This document shows positions 45,511 through 55,023 of a stretch of DNA of 64,000 nt, in pieces. Each line of letters opens with the position of its first letter. Within the stretch, counting starts at the first letter, position 1. Under the pieces are notes generated by a model that was given only the letters and a program-made list of their open reading frames with translations, was not told the origin of the DNA and searched no databases. Source of the DNA: Roseovarius carneus (GTDB lineage Bacteria > Pseudomonadota > Alphaproteobacteria > Rhodobacterales > Rhodobacteraceae); NCBI RefSeq assembly GCF_020141465.1, contig NZ_JAHSPD010000001.1, positions 558,001 through 622,000 of the forward strand. Direction: 5' to 3'. The position numbers were made by a program, and so were the translations under genes.

Positions 45511-48263
45511 TGGCCCAACCTGTCGAGAAGGGCCGGCACATGGACCTGATCCGATTTGTAATTGCCCGTCAGCACATGCATCACAAGGTTGACGCCAAAG
45601 CGGTACGCCAGCTCGCGCTGCCGCTCTCCGGCAAAGCCGCGCCCGACGGGAAACATCGGATTGCCCCGCGCGTCCACGGCCCAGGCAGCGCCCCAGTCAT
45701 TGCCGCCAATCACCACCGGGCTGACACCATCATTGAGGTTGCGAAACGGCATGCCTTCGATCTGTTCGGCATCCGCAGGGGCCGATTCCACCCAGACAGG
45801 GCGGCCTGCGTGGCGGCCCGGAAAGTCCTGAAGCAGGTAGAACGTCCGCGTGAGCACATGGTCCTGCGGCACCCGCTCCAGCGGCGGAATGTCGAGCGGT
45901 GCGGCAAGGCGTTGCAGCTTGGCCCCATTGGGCGAGGACGCGCCAAAAGCGGCGATATCAGCGTCACGCGTGTCAAAGAGGATCATCCCGCCTGAGCGCA
46001 AATATTGGTTGAGCCGCACATAGGCCTCCGCCGAGGGCGTCGGCTGATCGGGTGTAATCGGCCAGTAAAGAAGTGGATAAAACGCCAGCTCGTCCCGCTC
46101 CAGATCAACGCCCACTGGGGGGGCAGGCTCCACCGTTGTGCGGAAAAAGAGCGTCTGACCGAGCCCCAAAAGGCCCGCGCGCGCGGTGTCGTCCAGACGA
46201 GCATCGCCGGTGAGAATATGGGCCAGCGTCACCTCTGATGAGAGGGCCGCCTGACTTTGCTCGGCTGCGGTCTGGGCCTGTGCATCGGGCGCGACAAGCA
46301 TCAGAGCCGCAAAAAGCGCTGCCGCGCGCGCCGGGATAAGGCGGCCCGAAAGGGCGAGCGAGGCAAGGATATCCGCCGTCAGCAACAAAAGCGCCGCCGC
46401 AAGAAGCCAGCCGCCCAAAGGGGCCTCGGCAGGCCGCGCAAGCCCTGTCACGGGGACGCGCGCGGGCCATGTCACGGGCTCCAGCACCGCATCCGCACCG
46501 AGCACGTTGCGCGCAATGCGCCTTTCGGGGCCATCATACAGACCGGGCTGCAATGCAGGACCCAGAGCGTCCGCAGCAAGCGCCTCACCCGCCACGCCGG
46601 GCAGCGTGTCGCCGTCCTGCAAGCTGCCAAACCCATCAAGCACCTGCACGGGTTGCCATGTGGTGCCGATCAGATCTTCGGCGTCCGGCATGCTTGCAGC
46701 AGAGGAGATCGCCAGCCGTTCCAACATCTGCACAAAGAGACCCGAGAGCGGCAGCGTGGACCATTCAGCATTGGCCGTGATGTGGAAAAGCACCACCTGC
46801 CCCTGCCCAATCCGCTTGCGCGTCACCAAAGGCGTGCCATCGGTCAACTGTGCGATCACGCGGTCGGCAAGAGTGGGGTCAGGCTGTGCCATGACCTGCG
46901 AATTCACCACCACATCGGCTGGGATGACGAGACCCGCAAAGGGGCTATCCTCGGCAAAGGGCGCGAGGGATTTGGGCGCACCCCAGCTCATCGCGCCGCC
47001 CACCGTGCGCCCGCCCACACGCAGACGCACAGGCATCAGCGCATCCTCCTCGGACCGTGACACGTCGCTCGCGGCAAGGCGCGGGCCTGCGAAGCGCAGC
47101 AAGGTGCCCCCCGCGTTCGTCCAGTCCAAAAGCGCGGCCTGCTCTGCGCCCGACAGGGTGCCCACATCGGCCAGAACGATGACATTGGGGCTGGCCGGTA
47201 GGATATCCATCAGCGCGCCATCCAGTATATCGGCGGCGGGAGCCAGCGCCCGCTCAAGGTAATGCAGCGGCGAGAGTAGTTCGAGGCCTTCGCGGTCATC
47301 GCGCCCGGCGATCAGGGCCACTTCGCGGCGTTTGAGGCTATCATCCGAGAGGGTCACGGCACCTGCATGGCTCTGACCGGCAATCTCAAACCGCGTGATA
47401 CGCGCGCGCAGCTCAGCTGGCAGCGACAGGGCCACCTCGCCTCGCGTCTCGCCCTCGGGGAAGGTGAGTGTCGCACTGCTGAGAACACGCGGCGTGCCCG
47501 ACGGATCAAGCCCATGGGCCAGAAGTGTCACCTCGCGCGCGCTGCCGGGCTGCGCGCGCTGCGCCGTGAGGGCAAGGGTGCCATCCTCAATGCGCGCGGG
47601 CGTAAGCGCAAAGATCGGGGCCGCGCTCTCGAACACAGTGACCGGGCCGCGCGCCTCCAAAGCCTCCAGCAAATCATCGCGCCCCTCGCGGGCCAGCCCA
47701 TCGGAGAGCCAGCGGGTCTCGAACCCCTCCTCGCCCAGCGCGGCGGCGGCCTCCTCCATCTGCGCCTCGGACGGGGCCCATGCGGCAGGGGACGCCGTGG
47801 CCAGACGGCTGCGCCATGTCTCGGCGGCCTGAAAGACAGGCGGCTCCGGATCGGTGAGGCGCATCAGCGCCACGGCCCGCCCATCACGCCCGGCCTCGGC
47901 CAGCATCGCGTCCAGAAGATCGCGCTGCGCGGGCCAATCACGGGCGCTGGCCCAGCTTGCGTCAAGCACCACAAGAAGCGGCGCGGTGCTGCGCGCCTCG
48001 CTCGCGTCACGTGGGTTGAGCACTGGCCCCGCAAGCCCCACAATTACCGCCGCCACAGCCAGCATCCGCAATAGGAGCAGCCACCACGGTGTGCGATCCG
48101 TCACGCTATCCTCGTCCTTGAGGCCCAGCATCAGCGCCACACCCGGAAAACGCCGCCGCACGGGCGAGGGCGGCACCGCGCGCAGCAATATCCACAAGAT
48201 CGGCAAAAGCGCCAACGCCACCAAGAGCCATGGTGCGGAAAAACCGATGGGGCCAAGCGTCAT
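45507..48263 (-). CDS. BatA N-terminal domain / DUF4159 membrane protein
   Basis: A 918-residue protein. FSAPWLLVALALLPILWILLRAVPPSP and TPWWLLLLRMLAVAAVIVGLAGPVL form the BatA-type double membrane anchor. A vWA-like region (PLLVVLDASWASARDWPAQRDLLDAML), an Ig-like part, a second membrane region at about 640-690 (GGWLLAAALLLLTADILASLAL, AALFAALMLVAPDAQA) and a C-terminal DUF4159 domain (RDELAFYPLLYWPI, YLRSGGMILFDTRD) follow. ATG 48263 is fixed by the ATGA overlap with the DUF58 gene. In alphaproteobacteria this fusion always accompanies moxR and DUF58 genes. The molecular role is unknown. Confidence 0.88.
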   Translation of the reverse strand: MTLGPIGFSAPWLLVALALLPILWILLRAVPPSPVRRRFPGVALMLGLKDEDSVTDRTPWWLLLLRMLAVAAVIVGLAGPVLNPRDASEARSTAPLLVVLDASWASARDWPAQRDLLDAMLAEAGRDGRAVALMRLTDPEPPVFQAAETWRSRLATASPAAWAPSEAQMEEAAAALGEEGFETRWLSDGLAREGRDDLLEALEARGPVTVFESAAPIFALTPARIEDGTLALTAQRAQPGSAREVTLLAHGLDPSGTPRVLSSATLTFPEGETRGEVALSLPAELRARITRFEIAGQSHAGAVTLSDDSLKRREVALIAGRDDREGLELLSPLHYLERALAPAADILDGALMDILPASPNVIVLADVGTLSGAEQAALLDWTNAGGTLLRFAGPRLAASDVSRSEEDALMPVRLRVGGRTVGGAMSWGAPKSLAPFAEDSPFAGLVIPADVVVNSQVMAQPDPTLADRVIAQLTDGTPLVTRKRIGQGQVVLFHITANAEWSTLPLSGLFVQMLERLAISSAASMPDAEDLIGTTWQPVQVLDGFGSLQDGDTLPGVAGEALAADALGPALQPGLYDGPERRIARNVLGADAVLEPVTWPARVPVTGLARPAEAPLGGWLLAAALLLLTADILASLALSGRLIPARAAALFAALMLVAPDAQAQTAAEQSQAALSSEVTLAHILTGDARLDDTARAGLLGLGQTLFFRTTVEPAPPVGVDLERDELAFYPLLYWPITPDQPTPSAEAYVRLNQYLRSGGMILFDTRDADIAAFGASSPNGAKLQRLAAPLDIPPLERVPQDHVLTRTFYLLQDFPGRHAGRPVWVESAPADAEQIEGMPFRNLNDGVSPVVIGGNDWGAAWAVDARGNPMFPVGRGFAGERQRELAYRFGVNLVMHVLTGNYKSDQVHVPALLDRLGQ

Positions 48264-49156
48264 GTGACGCGCCCGCCGCTTATGGCCCCATGAAGCCACA
48301 AAAGCGCCGATTGGGCCGACGCATTGGTGCGGTGTGTGTGCAGTTGCCAGCCGGTGGTAGCGCAAATCTGCGAAAGCTCGGCCTTGCGGGCAGCAAGCCG
48401 CTCCAGATATTTGTCGCGCAGGTCTGACGCCTTGAGCGTTTCATGGGCCAGCGTGCCACCCACGGATTCGAAAATCGCGCGACCCCGGAAGGGAAACGAC
48501 TCCTCCGCCGGATCAAGCACTTGCAACAGAACACCGCGCACGCCACGATCTGCGGCCTTGGTGAGGGCCGCGCGGACCGGCTCGAAATCGCCCAGAAAAT
48601 CCGACACGAACATCGCGCGGCTATGGGGCAGCATTCCACGCGCTTCGGGCGCGCCGTAATCCTCGCTTGCGTCTTGGGAAAACAGCGCGGCCAAACGCTC
48701 CACCTGCGCGCGGCCCCGGCGCGGTGGCAACGCCCCACCCGTGAGGCCCACACGCTCGCCCCCGCGCAAAAGCAAGATGGACGCGGCCAACGCCAAAAGC
48801 CGCGCGCGGTCTGACTTCTCGGGCAGGCCGGGCTCAGACGCAAATCGCATGGAGGCCGCACCATCCACCCAGAGCATGACGCTCTGCGCGATCTGCCATT
48901 CACGCTCGCGCACATATTGCACGTCACTGCGCGCGGACCGGCGCCAGTCAATCATGCGCAGCGCGTCGCCCTGTTGCACAGGGCGGTATTGCCAGAAGTC
49001 ATCGCCCATGCCCGCCCGCCGCCGACCGTGTTCGCCCAGCAAAACGGTGCCCGCAAGCTGATCCGCCCGTGCCAGAAGTGCGGGAAACCGAGCCGCCTCA
49101 GCCTCAGCCATGGCCCGCAGGCCGGAGACCCGTGGTGAGAGGGCGGCGTCGCTCAC
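48260..49156 (-). CDS. DUF58 domain protein
   Basis: A 298-residue cytoplasmic protein. The DUF58 core is [50 protein letters not shown], followed by a degenerate vWA-like region ([14 protein letters not shown]). Such proteins act with MoxR AAA ATPases and may present substrates or metal ions to them. It overlaps moxR and the BatA/DUF4159 gene by four bases at each end, implying one translational unit. Confidence 0.92.
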   Translation of the reverse strand: MSDAALSPRVSGLRAMAEAEAARFPALLARADQLAGTVLLGEHGRRRAGMGDDFWQYRPVQQGDALRMIDWRRSARSDVQYVREREWQIAQSVMLWVDGAASMRFASEPGLPEKSDRARLLALAASILLLRGGERVGLTGGALPPRRGRAQVERLAALFSQDASEDYGAPEARGMLPHSRAMFVSDFLGDFEPVRAALTKAADRGVRGVLLQVLDPAEESFPFRGRAIFESVGGTLAHETLKASDLRDKYLERLAARKAELSQICATTGWQLHTHRTNASAQSALLWLHGAISGGRVT

Positions 49157-50160
49157 GCGGCGGCCCGTGGCTGCATCATGGCCTCAGCGGTCTCAGTGAT
49201 CAGACCCTCAAGGCTGTCACCCCGCGCGCGCGCCGAGAAGTTAAGCGCCATCCGGTGAATAAGAACCGGTTGCGCCATCACCGCCACATCCTCGGCGTTG
49301 GGGGCCAGCCGCCCCTGCAAAAGCGCGCGCGCCCGCACAGTCAACATAAGCGCCTGTGCCGCGCGCGGGCCGGGACCCCAAGCCACGCTCTCACGGACCT
49401 TGTCGCTGGCCGACACATCATCAGGCCGAAAGGCCCGCACGAGATCAAGGATCATATCCATCACACCATCCCCCACAGGCATCCGACGCAAGAGAGATTG
49501 CGCCGCAATGAGCCCGTCTGCGGTAAAGACCGCATGCGCCTCATCCTCTGCCGCGCCCGTAGTGGCCAAGAGAATATCACGCTCCGTCGCACGGTCTGGG
49601 TATGGCACATCGATCTGTACCAAAAACCGGTCAAGCTGCGCTTCGGGCAAAGGATACGTCCCCTCCTGCTCAATCGGGTTCTGCGTGGCCAGCACATGAA
49701 ACGGCGCGCCAAGGCTGCGATCCTGCCCGGCCACGGTCACCTGCCGCTCCTGCATCGCCTGCAAAAGGGCCGATTGGGTCCGGGGGCTCGCGCGGTTGAT
49801 CTCATCCGCCATCAGAAGCTGGCAAAAGATCGGGCCGGGAATGAATTTGAACGCGCGACTGCCATCCGCGCCGGTCTCCAGAACTTCGCTGCCCAAAATA
49901 TCGGCAGGCATCAAATCAGGGGTGAACTGCACCCGGTTGCCCTGAAGCCCCATGACGGTCGAGAGCGTCTCCACCAGCCGCGTCTTGCCCAGCCCCGGAA
50001 GACCCACAAGAACCGCATGCCCCCCGCACAAAAGAGCCGAAAGCGCGAGATCCACGACCCGCTCTTGCCCGATGAACCGGCGGGTGATCGACGCGCGCGC
50101 CTCGGCCAGCTTGGCCTCCAGCGTCTCGATCTCGGCCACCAGATTGGCGTCATCGGTCAT
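49153..50160 (-). CDS. moxR: MoxR family AAA+ ATPase
   Basis: A 335-residue AAA+ chaperone-like ATPase. Walker [13 protein letters not shown], the MoxR insert [20 protein letters not shown], Walker [29 protein letters not shown], sensor [23 protein letters not shown] and sensor [17 protein letters not shown] are all present. It acts in the cytoplasm with vWA-domain partners, here the downstream proteins. ATG 50160 has GGAG 7 bases upstream. It is first in a four-gene operon and divergent from the DUF1285 gene, with 57 bases between. Confidence 0.94.
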   Translation of the reverse strand: MTDDANLVAEIETLEAKLAEARASITRRFIGQERVVDLALSALLCGGHAVLVGLPGLGKTRLVETLSTVMGLQGNRVQFTPDLMPADILGSEVLETGADGSRAFKFIPGPIFCQLLMADEINRASPRTQSALLQAMQERQVTVAGQDRSLGAPFHVLATQNPIEQEGTYPLPEAQLDRFLVQIDVPYPDRATERDILLATTGAAEDEAHAVFTADGLIAAQSLLRRMPVGDGVMDMILDLVRAFRPDDVSASDKVRESVAWGPGPRAAQALMLTVRARALLQGRLAPNAEDVAVMAQPVLIHRMALNFSARARGDSLEGLITETAEAMMQPRAAA

Positions 50161-50217
50161 GGCAATACTCCTGTCCAAGCTATATCCAGACTTAAGAGTG
50201 TATCGCGCGAAGAGGAA

Positions 50218-50811
50218 ATGGCAAAAGATATGAGCGGAGAAAAGATCACGACACCGTCAGCAGAAAACATCGCAGCCTCCGCAAAAGCGGCCGGTGCCAA
50301 GGGGCTCCCGCCAGTGCACCTCTGGGACCCGCCCTTCTGCGGAGACCTTGATATGCGCATCATGCGCGATGGCACATGGTTCTACCAAGGCACGCCCATC
50401 GGGCGGCCTGGCCTCGTGCGGCTCTTCTCCACGATCCTGCGCAAGGACGGCGCTAAATATTTTCTCGTCACCCCGGTGGAGAAGGTCGGCATCACGGTCG
50501 AGGACGCACCTTTCGTCGCCATCGACTTCGAGACGGCGGGCAGCGGTGCGGCCCAATCGCTGGCATTCGAGACCAATGTGGGCGACACGGTGCGCGCGGG
50601 GCCGGACAACCCGATCCGCGTGGTGCGCGACGCCGAGACGGGCGAGCCCTCCCCCTATGTGATGGTTCGCAACGATCTTGAGGCATTGATCGACCGCAAG
50701 AGCTTCTACCGACTGGTCGAAATCGGCACGCATCACGATGGCTGGTTTGGCCTCTGGTCGGGCGGCAGTTTCTTCGGCATCATCCCCTCGGATGAGCTTC
50801 CAGAGGCCTGA
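50218..50811 (+). CDS. DUF1285 protein
   Basis: A 197-residue cytoplasmic protein. [48 protein letters not shown] is the DUF1285 hallmark, followed by [22 protein letters not shown] structure is known for the family, but the function is not. The ATG at 50218 has AGAGGA close upstream; ATG 50230 is an alternative. The frame is open far upstream over moxR on the opposite strand, which is not meaningful. The next gene starts directly at its stop codon. Confidence 0.88.
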   Translation: MAKDMSGEKITTPSAENIAASAKAAGAKGLPPVHLWDPPFCGDLDMRIMRDGTWFYQGTPIGRPGLVRLFSTILRKDGAKYFLVTPVEKVGITVEDAPFVAIDFETAGSGAAQSLAFETNVGDTVRAGPDNPIRVVRDAETGEPSPYVMVRNDLEALIDRKSFYRLVEIGTHHDGWFGLWSGGSFFGIIPSDELPEA

Positions 50812-51561
50812 ATGCCCCGCTTCTGCGCCAACCTGTCGATGCTCTTTCAGGAGCTGCCATTGCTTGAGCGTTTCGCCGCCGCCGCACACGCAGGCTTTGA
50901 GGCGGTCGAAGTGCTCTTTCCCTATGACGACCCCACCCCCCTCATTCAGCGCGCCCTCATCTCATCCGGCTTGCCGCTCGCGCTGATCAACACACCCCCG
51001 CCCAATTGGACCGGCGGCAACCGTGGCTTCGCCGCCGTGCCGGGGTCCGAAGACCGCTTCCGCCATGATTTCAAACGCACCCTGCGCTACGCAGACGTCC
51101 TCAGGCCGCGTTTCATCCACATCATGGCAGGCGCCGCGTCAGGCACCGACGCACTGGACGCATTCACCAACAACCTCACATGGGCCGCAGCCGAGGCTCC
51201 AAACCAACGCCTTACGATCGAGCCGATCAACACGGACGACATGCCGGGCTATTTTCTCAATGATTATACCCAAGCCGCCGAAATTCTAGACAGGGTCGCG
51301 GCCCCCAACCTGCACATGCAATTCGATGCCTACCACGCCCATAAAATCACCGGTGATATGCTCACCACATGGCGCACGCACGCGCACCGCATCGCCCATA
51401 TCCAAATCGCCTCCCCCAATGGCCGCCACGAACCAGACAGGAGCCCAGTCGACTATCCCAACTTTTTCAATACCTTGGATGACAGCGGATACGCGGACTT
51501 CGTCAGTGCTGAATACATCCCCCGTACCACCACGACCGAAGGCCTCGGCTGGATGATCTAA
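50812..51561 (+). CDS. hyi: Hydroxypyruvate isomerase family protein
   Basis: A 249-residue TIM-barrel enzyme of the xylose-isomerase-like superfamily. MPRFCANLSMLFQELPLLERFAAAAHAGFEAVEVLFPYD is the Hyi N-terminus; a metal Glu is in LTIEPINTDDMPGYFL, with further ligands in MQFDAYH and the Glu of SAEYIPRTTT. It interconverts hydroxypyruvate and tartronate semialdehyde in glyoxylate metabolism, which fits the glycolate oxidase genes in this window. It follows DUF1285 without a gap. Its stop codon lies inside the left terminal repeat of a palindromic element. Confidence 0.9.
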   Translation: MPRFCANLSMLFQELPLLERFAAAAHAGFEAVEVLFPYDDPTPLIQRALISSGLPLALINTPPPNWTGGNRGFAAVPGSEDRFRHDFKRTLRYADVLRPRFIHIMAGAASGTDALDAFTNNLTWAAAEAPNQRLTIEPINTDDMPGYFLNDYTQAAEILDRVAAPNLHMQFDAYHAHKITGDMLTTWRTHAHRIAHIQIASPNGRHEPDRSPVDYPNFFNTLDDSGYADFVSAEYIPRTTTTEGLGWMI

Positions 51562-51675
51562 AGCGTCTCAAATTATACTTGAGGCACGAAGATAATTTGA
51601 AACGCGCACTGACCTTATATGTTGCGAGCGTTTCGAGAAAAGCAGTGCTTCAGGTTTTTCCCGAAACGCTTTAGA
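51557..51675. repeat. 119-bp MITE-like palindromic element
   Basis: Terminal inverted repeats TCTAAAGCGT (51557-51566) and ACGCTTTAGA (51666-51675) pair perfectly over 10 bp, and 12 of 13 when extended. Inside are two separate hairpins. One pairs 51563-51576 with 51592-51605, 13 of 14 bases. The other pairs 51627-51641 with 51656-51670, 14 of 15. No gene is encoded. It may be a non-autonomous mobile element or a repetitive extragenic palindrome, and it could also terminate hyi transcription. Confidence 0.6.
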
Positions 51676-51682
51676 CCGCTGG

Positions 51683-51711
51683 CTTTTTCTTGGCTGAAAT
51701 ACCCAAAAACG
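51683..51711 (+). repeat. Dispersed intergenic motif, copy 4
   Basis: CTTTTTCTTGGCTGAAATAC followed by CCAAAAACG, eight bases after the palindromic element and between the convergent hyi and polA genes. Confidence 0.55.
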
Positions 51712-51771
51712 ACACCACAAAACCGCACAAACTCTTGAAGCTGCCCAAACACCAGCCCCAAACACCCAACA

Positions 51772-51797
51772 GCGCGCCAGCGCTCAAACCGGCGCGC
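51772..51797 (-). terminator. Hairpin downstream of polA
   Basis: GCGCGCC (51772-51778) and GGCGCGC (51791-51797) form a perfect 7-bp stem with a 12-base loop, about 30 bases beyond the polA stop. The T-tract on the minus strand is weak. Confidence 0.4.
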
Positions 51798-51827
51798 AGC
51801 ACGGCGCTCCGTCAGGTCAGAGCGTCC

Positions 51828-54629
51828 TCAATGCGCCTCGGCCCAATTTGCCCCCTGCCCCGCATCCACAGTCAACGGCACATCAAGCTTCACCACAGGC
51901 CCGGCGGCGGCCTCCATCACCTCGCGGGCGGCGGCAATCACGCGTTCCTCGGCCCCCGCCTCAACCTCAAAGAGCAATTCATCATGCACCTGCAACAGCA
52001 TCTTGCAGGGCAGGTCCGCAATCGCCTCGGGCATCCGGATCATCGCGCGCCGGATCACATCGGCTGCCGTGCCCTGAATGGGCGCGTTGATCGCCGCACG
52101 CTTGGCAAACCCTGCGCGCGGGCCTTTGGCGGAAATCTCGGGGGTATGAATCTTGCGGCCAAAAAGCGTCTCAACATGGCCATGCTTTTTAGCAAACTCA
52201 ACAGTGGCATCCATGTAATCACGGATGCCCGGGAAGCGCTCAAAATACCGATCAATAAAGCCCTGCGCCTCGGCTCTTGGGATGCGCAGATTGCGCGCCA
52301 AACCAAACCCCGAAATCCCATAGATCACGCCAAAATTGATCGCCTTGGCGCTGCGGCGCACTTCGGGCGTCATGGCGTCCATCGGCACGCCGAACATCTC
52401 CGAGGCGGTCATCGCATGAATGTCATGCCCCTGTCGAAATGCCTCTTTCAGCGCGTCAATATCCGCCACATGCGCCAGAATCCTCAGCTCGATCTGGCTG
52501 TAATCCAGCGCCACAAGCGTGCGCCCCTCGGGGGCCACAAACGCCTCGCGGATGCGGCGGCCTTCCTCGCTGCGGATGGGGATGTTTTGCAGGTTCGGAT
52601 CAGACGAGGCCAGCCGCCCGGTGCTCGCCCCCGCCTGCATATAGGATGTGTGCACCCGCCCCGTATCAGGGTCGATATGATCCTGAAGCGCGTCCGTATA
52701 GGTTGACTTGAGCTTGCTGAGCTGACGCCAATCCAGCACCCTTGCTGGCAGCGCGTGTTCGGTCGCCAGATCCTCCAGCACATCGGCACCCGTGGCATAA
52801 GCCCCCGTCTTGCCCTTCTTGCCGCCCTCAAGGCTCATCTCGTCAAAGAGAATTTCGCCCAGCTGCTTGGGCGAGCCCACATTGAAGCTGCGCCCGGCAA
52901 GCTCATGAATCTCCGCCTCAAGCCCCGCCATCTTCTGCGCAAACGCATTGGACATACGGCTCAGCACGTCGCGATCCACCAGGATCCCATGCCGCTCCAT
53001 CTGCGCCAGCACAGGCACGAGAGGCCGCTCCAGCGTCTCGTACACGCGGGTGACCTGCGCACGGTGAAGCTGCGGCTTGAACGTGAGCCAGAGCCGCAGG
53101 GTGATATCTGCATCCTCCGCTGCATATTTCACCGCCTCCTCAACCGGCACCCGGTCAAAGGTGATCGCAGACTTACCGCCCCCCAAAAGGGATTTGATCG
53201 GAATCGGCGTGTGGCAAAGATAGCGCTCACTGAGCGCATCCATCCCGTGATTATGCATCCCCGCATGGAGCGCATAGGACATCAGCATCGTGTCATCTAC
53301 CGGCGCAATCGCCACACCGTAGCGGGCCAGAACCTTGGCATCGTATTTCATATTCTGCCCGATCTTGAGAACCGCCGGGTCCTCCAGAACAGGCTTCAAC
53401 GCGGTCACTACAGCGTCCAGATCAAGCTGCCCATCGGCCAAAATGTCCGAGCCAAAGAGATCATCCGCATCGCCATCCTTATGGGCCAGCGGGATGTAAC
53501 AGGCCTGCCCCGGCTCCACGCTGAGGCAGATGCCGACAAGCTCCGCCTGCATGTCATTGAGCGATGTGGTCTCGGTATCCACGGCCACATATCCGCGCGC
53601 CATGATCCGCTTCACCCAGACCTCAAGCGCCGCCATATCTGACACACGCTCGTAGCCATCCGGATTGATTGCGGGCCAATCGGGCGCGCCCTCCTCGGCC
53701 CCTCTCGGCGCCTCCTCGGTGATCACCGGCGCCTCGGCCCCGACAGCGGCGGCAATGCGCTTGGTCAGGGTGCGAAACTCCATCTCGGCGAGAAAGCCCA
53801 AAAGCACATCCGGGTCCGGATCACGCACCTCCAGATCATCAAGGCCAAACTCCAGCGACATATCGCAATCGAGCTGCACCAACTGGCGCGACAAACGGAT
53901 CTGATCTGCGTGATTGATCAAGGTCTCACGTCGCTTGGGCTGCTTAATCTCGCCTGCGCGGGCCAAAAGCGTATCAAGATCGCCGTATTCGTTGATCAAA
54001 AGCGCCGCCGTCTTCACCCCGATCCCCGGCGCGCCCGGCACGTTATCCACCGAATCACCGGCCAGCGCCTGCACATCGACGACCCGCTCCGGCCCCACGC
54101 CAAATTTCTCCTCAACCCCCTCCACATCAATGCGCTTGTTCTTCATCGCGTCGAGCATCTCAACCCCGCCGCCCACAAGCTGCATCATGTCCTTGTCCGA
54201 CGAGATGATCGTCACCCGCCCGCCCGCATCGCGCGCGCGGCAGCTCAGCGTGGCGATGATATCGTCGGCCTCAAACCCCTCCATCTCCTTGCACGCAATG
54301 TTAAACGCCTCGGTCGCGCGCCGCGTCAGGGGGATCTGCGGACGCAACTCTTCAGGCATCGCCTCGCGGTTGGCCTTATACTCTGAATAAAGCTCATTGC
54401 GGAACGTATGGCTGCCCTTGTCGAAAATCACCGCCACGTGGGTCGGCGCATCGGGCCCCGTGTTTCCCTCGACATAACGCTGAAGCATGTTGCAAAAGCC
54501 AGACACCGCCCCGATGGGCAGCCCGTCCGATTGCCGCGTCAAAGGCGGTAGCGCATGATAGGCGCGAAAGATAAATGCCGACCCATCAATCAGATGCAGA
54601 TGACATCCCTTGCCAAACCCAGTGCTCAT
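51828..54629 (-). CDS. polA: DNA polymerase I
   Basis: A 933-residue three-domain enzyme for Okazaki fragment and repair synthesis. The 5'-3' exonuclease domain starts HLIDGSAFIFRAYHALPPL and includes FEADDIIATLS and DKDMMQLVG. The 3'-5' exonuclease is intact: VAVDTETTSL (exo I), QNMKYDAKVL (exo II) and YAAEDADIT (exo III), so proofreading is expected. The polymerase domain has motif A VALDYSQIELR, motif B RRSAKAINFGVIYG and motif C LLQVHDELLFEV. It is transcribed leftward; the zinc-finger gene lies 139 bases upstream. Confidence 0.97.
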   Translation of the reverse strand: MSTGFGKGCHLHLIDGSAFIFRAYHALPPLTRQSDGLPIGAVSGFCNMLQRYVEGNTGPDAPTHVAVIFDKGSHTFRNELYSEYKANREAMPEELRPQIPLTRRATEAFNIACKEMEGFEADDIIATLSCRARDAGGRVTIISSDKDMMQLVGGGVEMLDAMKNKRIDVEGVEEKFGVGPERVVDVQALAGDSVDNVPGAPGIGVKTAALLINEYGDLDTLLARAGEIKQPKRRETLINHADQIRLSRQLVQLDCDMSLEFGLDDLEVRDPDPDVLLGFLAEMEFRTLTKRIAAAVGAEAPVITEEAPRGAEEGAPDWPAINPDGYERVSDMAALEVWVKRIMARGYVAVDTETTSLNDMQAELVGICLSVEPGQACYIPLAHKDGDADDLFGSDILADGQLDLDAVVTALKPVLEDPAVLKIGQNMKYDAKVLARYGVAIAPVDDTMLMSYALHAGMHNHGMDALSERYLCHTPIPIKSLLGGGKSAITFDRVPVEEAVKYAAEDADITLRLWLTFKPQLHRAQVTRVYETLERPLVPVLAQMERHGILVDRDVLSRMSNAFAQKMAGLEAEIHELAGRSFNVGSPKQLGEILFDEMSLEGGKKGKTGAYATGADVLEDLATEHALPARVLDWRQLSKLKSTYTDALQDHIDPDTGRVHTSYMQAGASTGRLASSDPNLQNIPIRSEEGRRIREAFVAPEGRTLVALDYSQIELRILAHVADIDALKEAFRQGHDIHAMTASEMFGVPMDAMTPEVRRSAKAINFGVIYGISGFGLARNLRIPRAEAQGFIDRYFERFPGIRDYMDATVEFAKKHGHVETLFGRKIHTPEISAKGPRAGFAKRAAINAPIQGTAADVIRRAMIRMPEAIADLPCKMLLQVHDELLFEVEAGAEERVIAAAREVMEAAAGPVVKLDVPLTVDAGQGANWAEAH

Positions 54630-54707
54630 CTTCGCCCCCCGCTAATTACGGCCCAAGATATGACACGCCGCGCGCGCACCCGCCAGAGGCCCCACGGCCC
54701 CTCCCAG

Positions 54708-54738
54708 CTTTCTTCTTAGCAAAAATACTCAAAATCGG
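54708..54738 (+). repeat. Dispersed intergenic motif, copy 5
   Basis: CTTTCTTCTTAGCAAAAATA followed by CTCAAAATCGG, between the polA start and the end of the small zinc-finger gene. Confidence 0.5.
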
Positions 54739-54768
54739 AGATCGCTCAGCACCCAAGCGCCGGAGGAT

Positions 54769-54948
54769 TCAGACCTTACCCTCAAAATCCTTGTGGATGA
54801 TCTTGCAATCGCAATAGGGGCACTCGACCCAGCCTTGATCTGTCGGGATCTGCAACCAAACCCTGGGATGGCCCAACGCGCCCTCGCCACCGTCACATGA
54901 TATGCGGTATTTCTCAACGATGCGGGTCTCTGGAGCCTCAGTCACCAT
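54769..54948 (-). CDS. Zinc-finger domain protein (zf-CHCC, NDUFS6-like), 59 residues
   Basis: A short gene recovered by translating the minus strand: MVTEAPETRIVEKYRISCDG, then GEGALGHPRVWLQIP, and finally GWVECPYCDCKIIHKDFEG before a TGA. Cys18, His27, Cys43 and Cys46 give the C-H-C-C zinc ligand order of the zf-CHCC family, related to the mitochondrial complex I subunit NDUFS6 and universal in alphaproteobacteria. It probably supports complex I or other metalloprotein assembly. An AAGGA lies about 9-10 bases before the ATG. It is between polA and a divergent ABC ATPase gene. Confidence 0.9.
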   Translation of the reverse strand: MVTEAPETRIVEKYRISCDGGEGALGHPRVWLQIPTDQGWVECPYCDCKIIHKDFEGKV

Positions 54949-55023
54949 CGGGGCGTTTCCTTTTGCCTGTGCTTGGTCTACCCCCTCGTTATCTGCGATG
55001 ACACGAGCGAGGGCAAGAGCACC

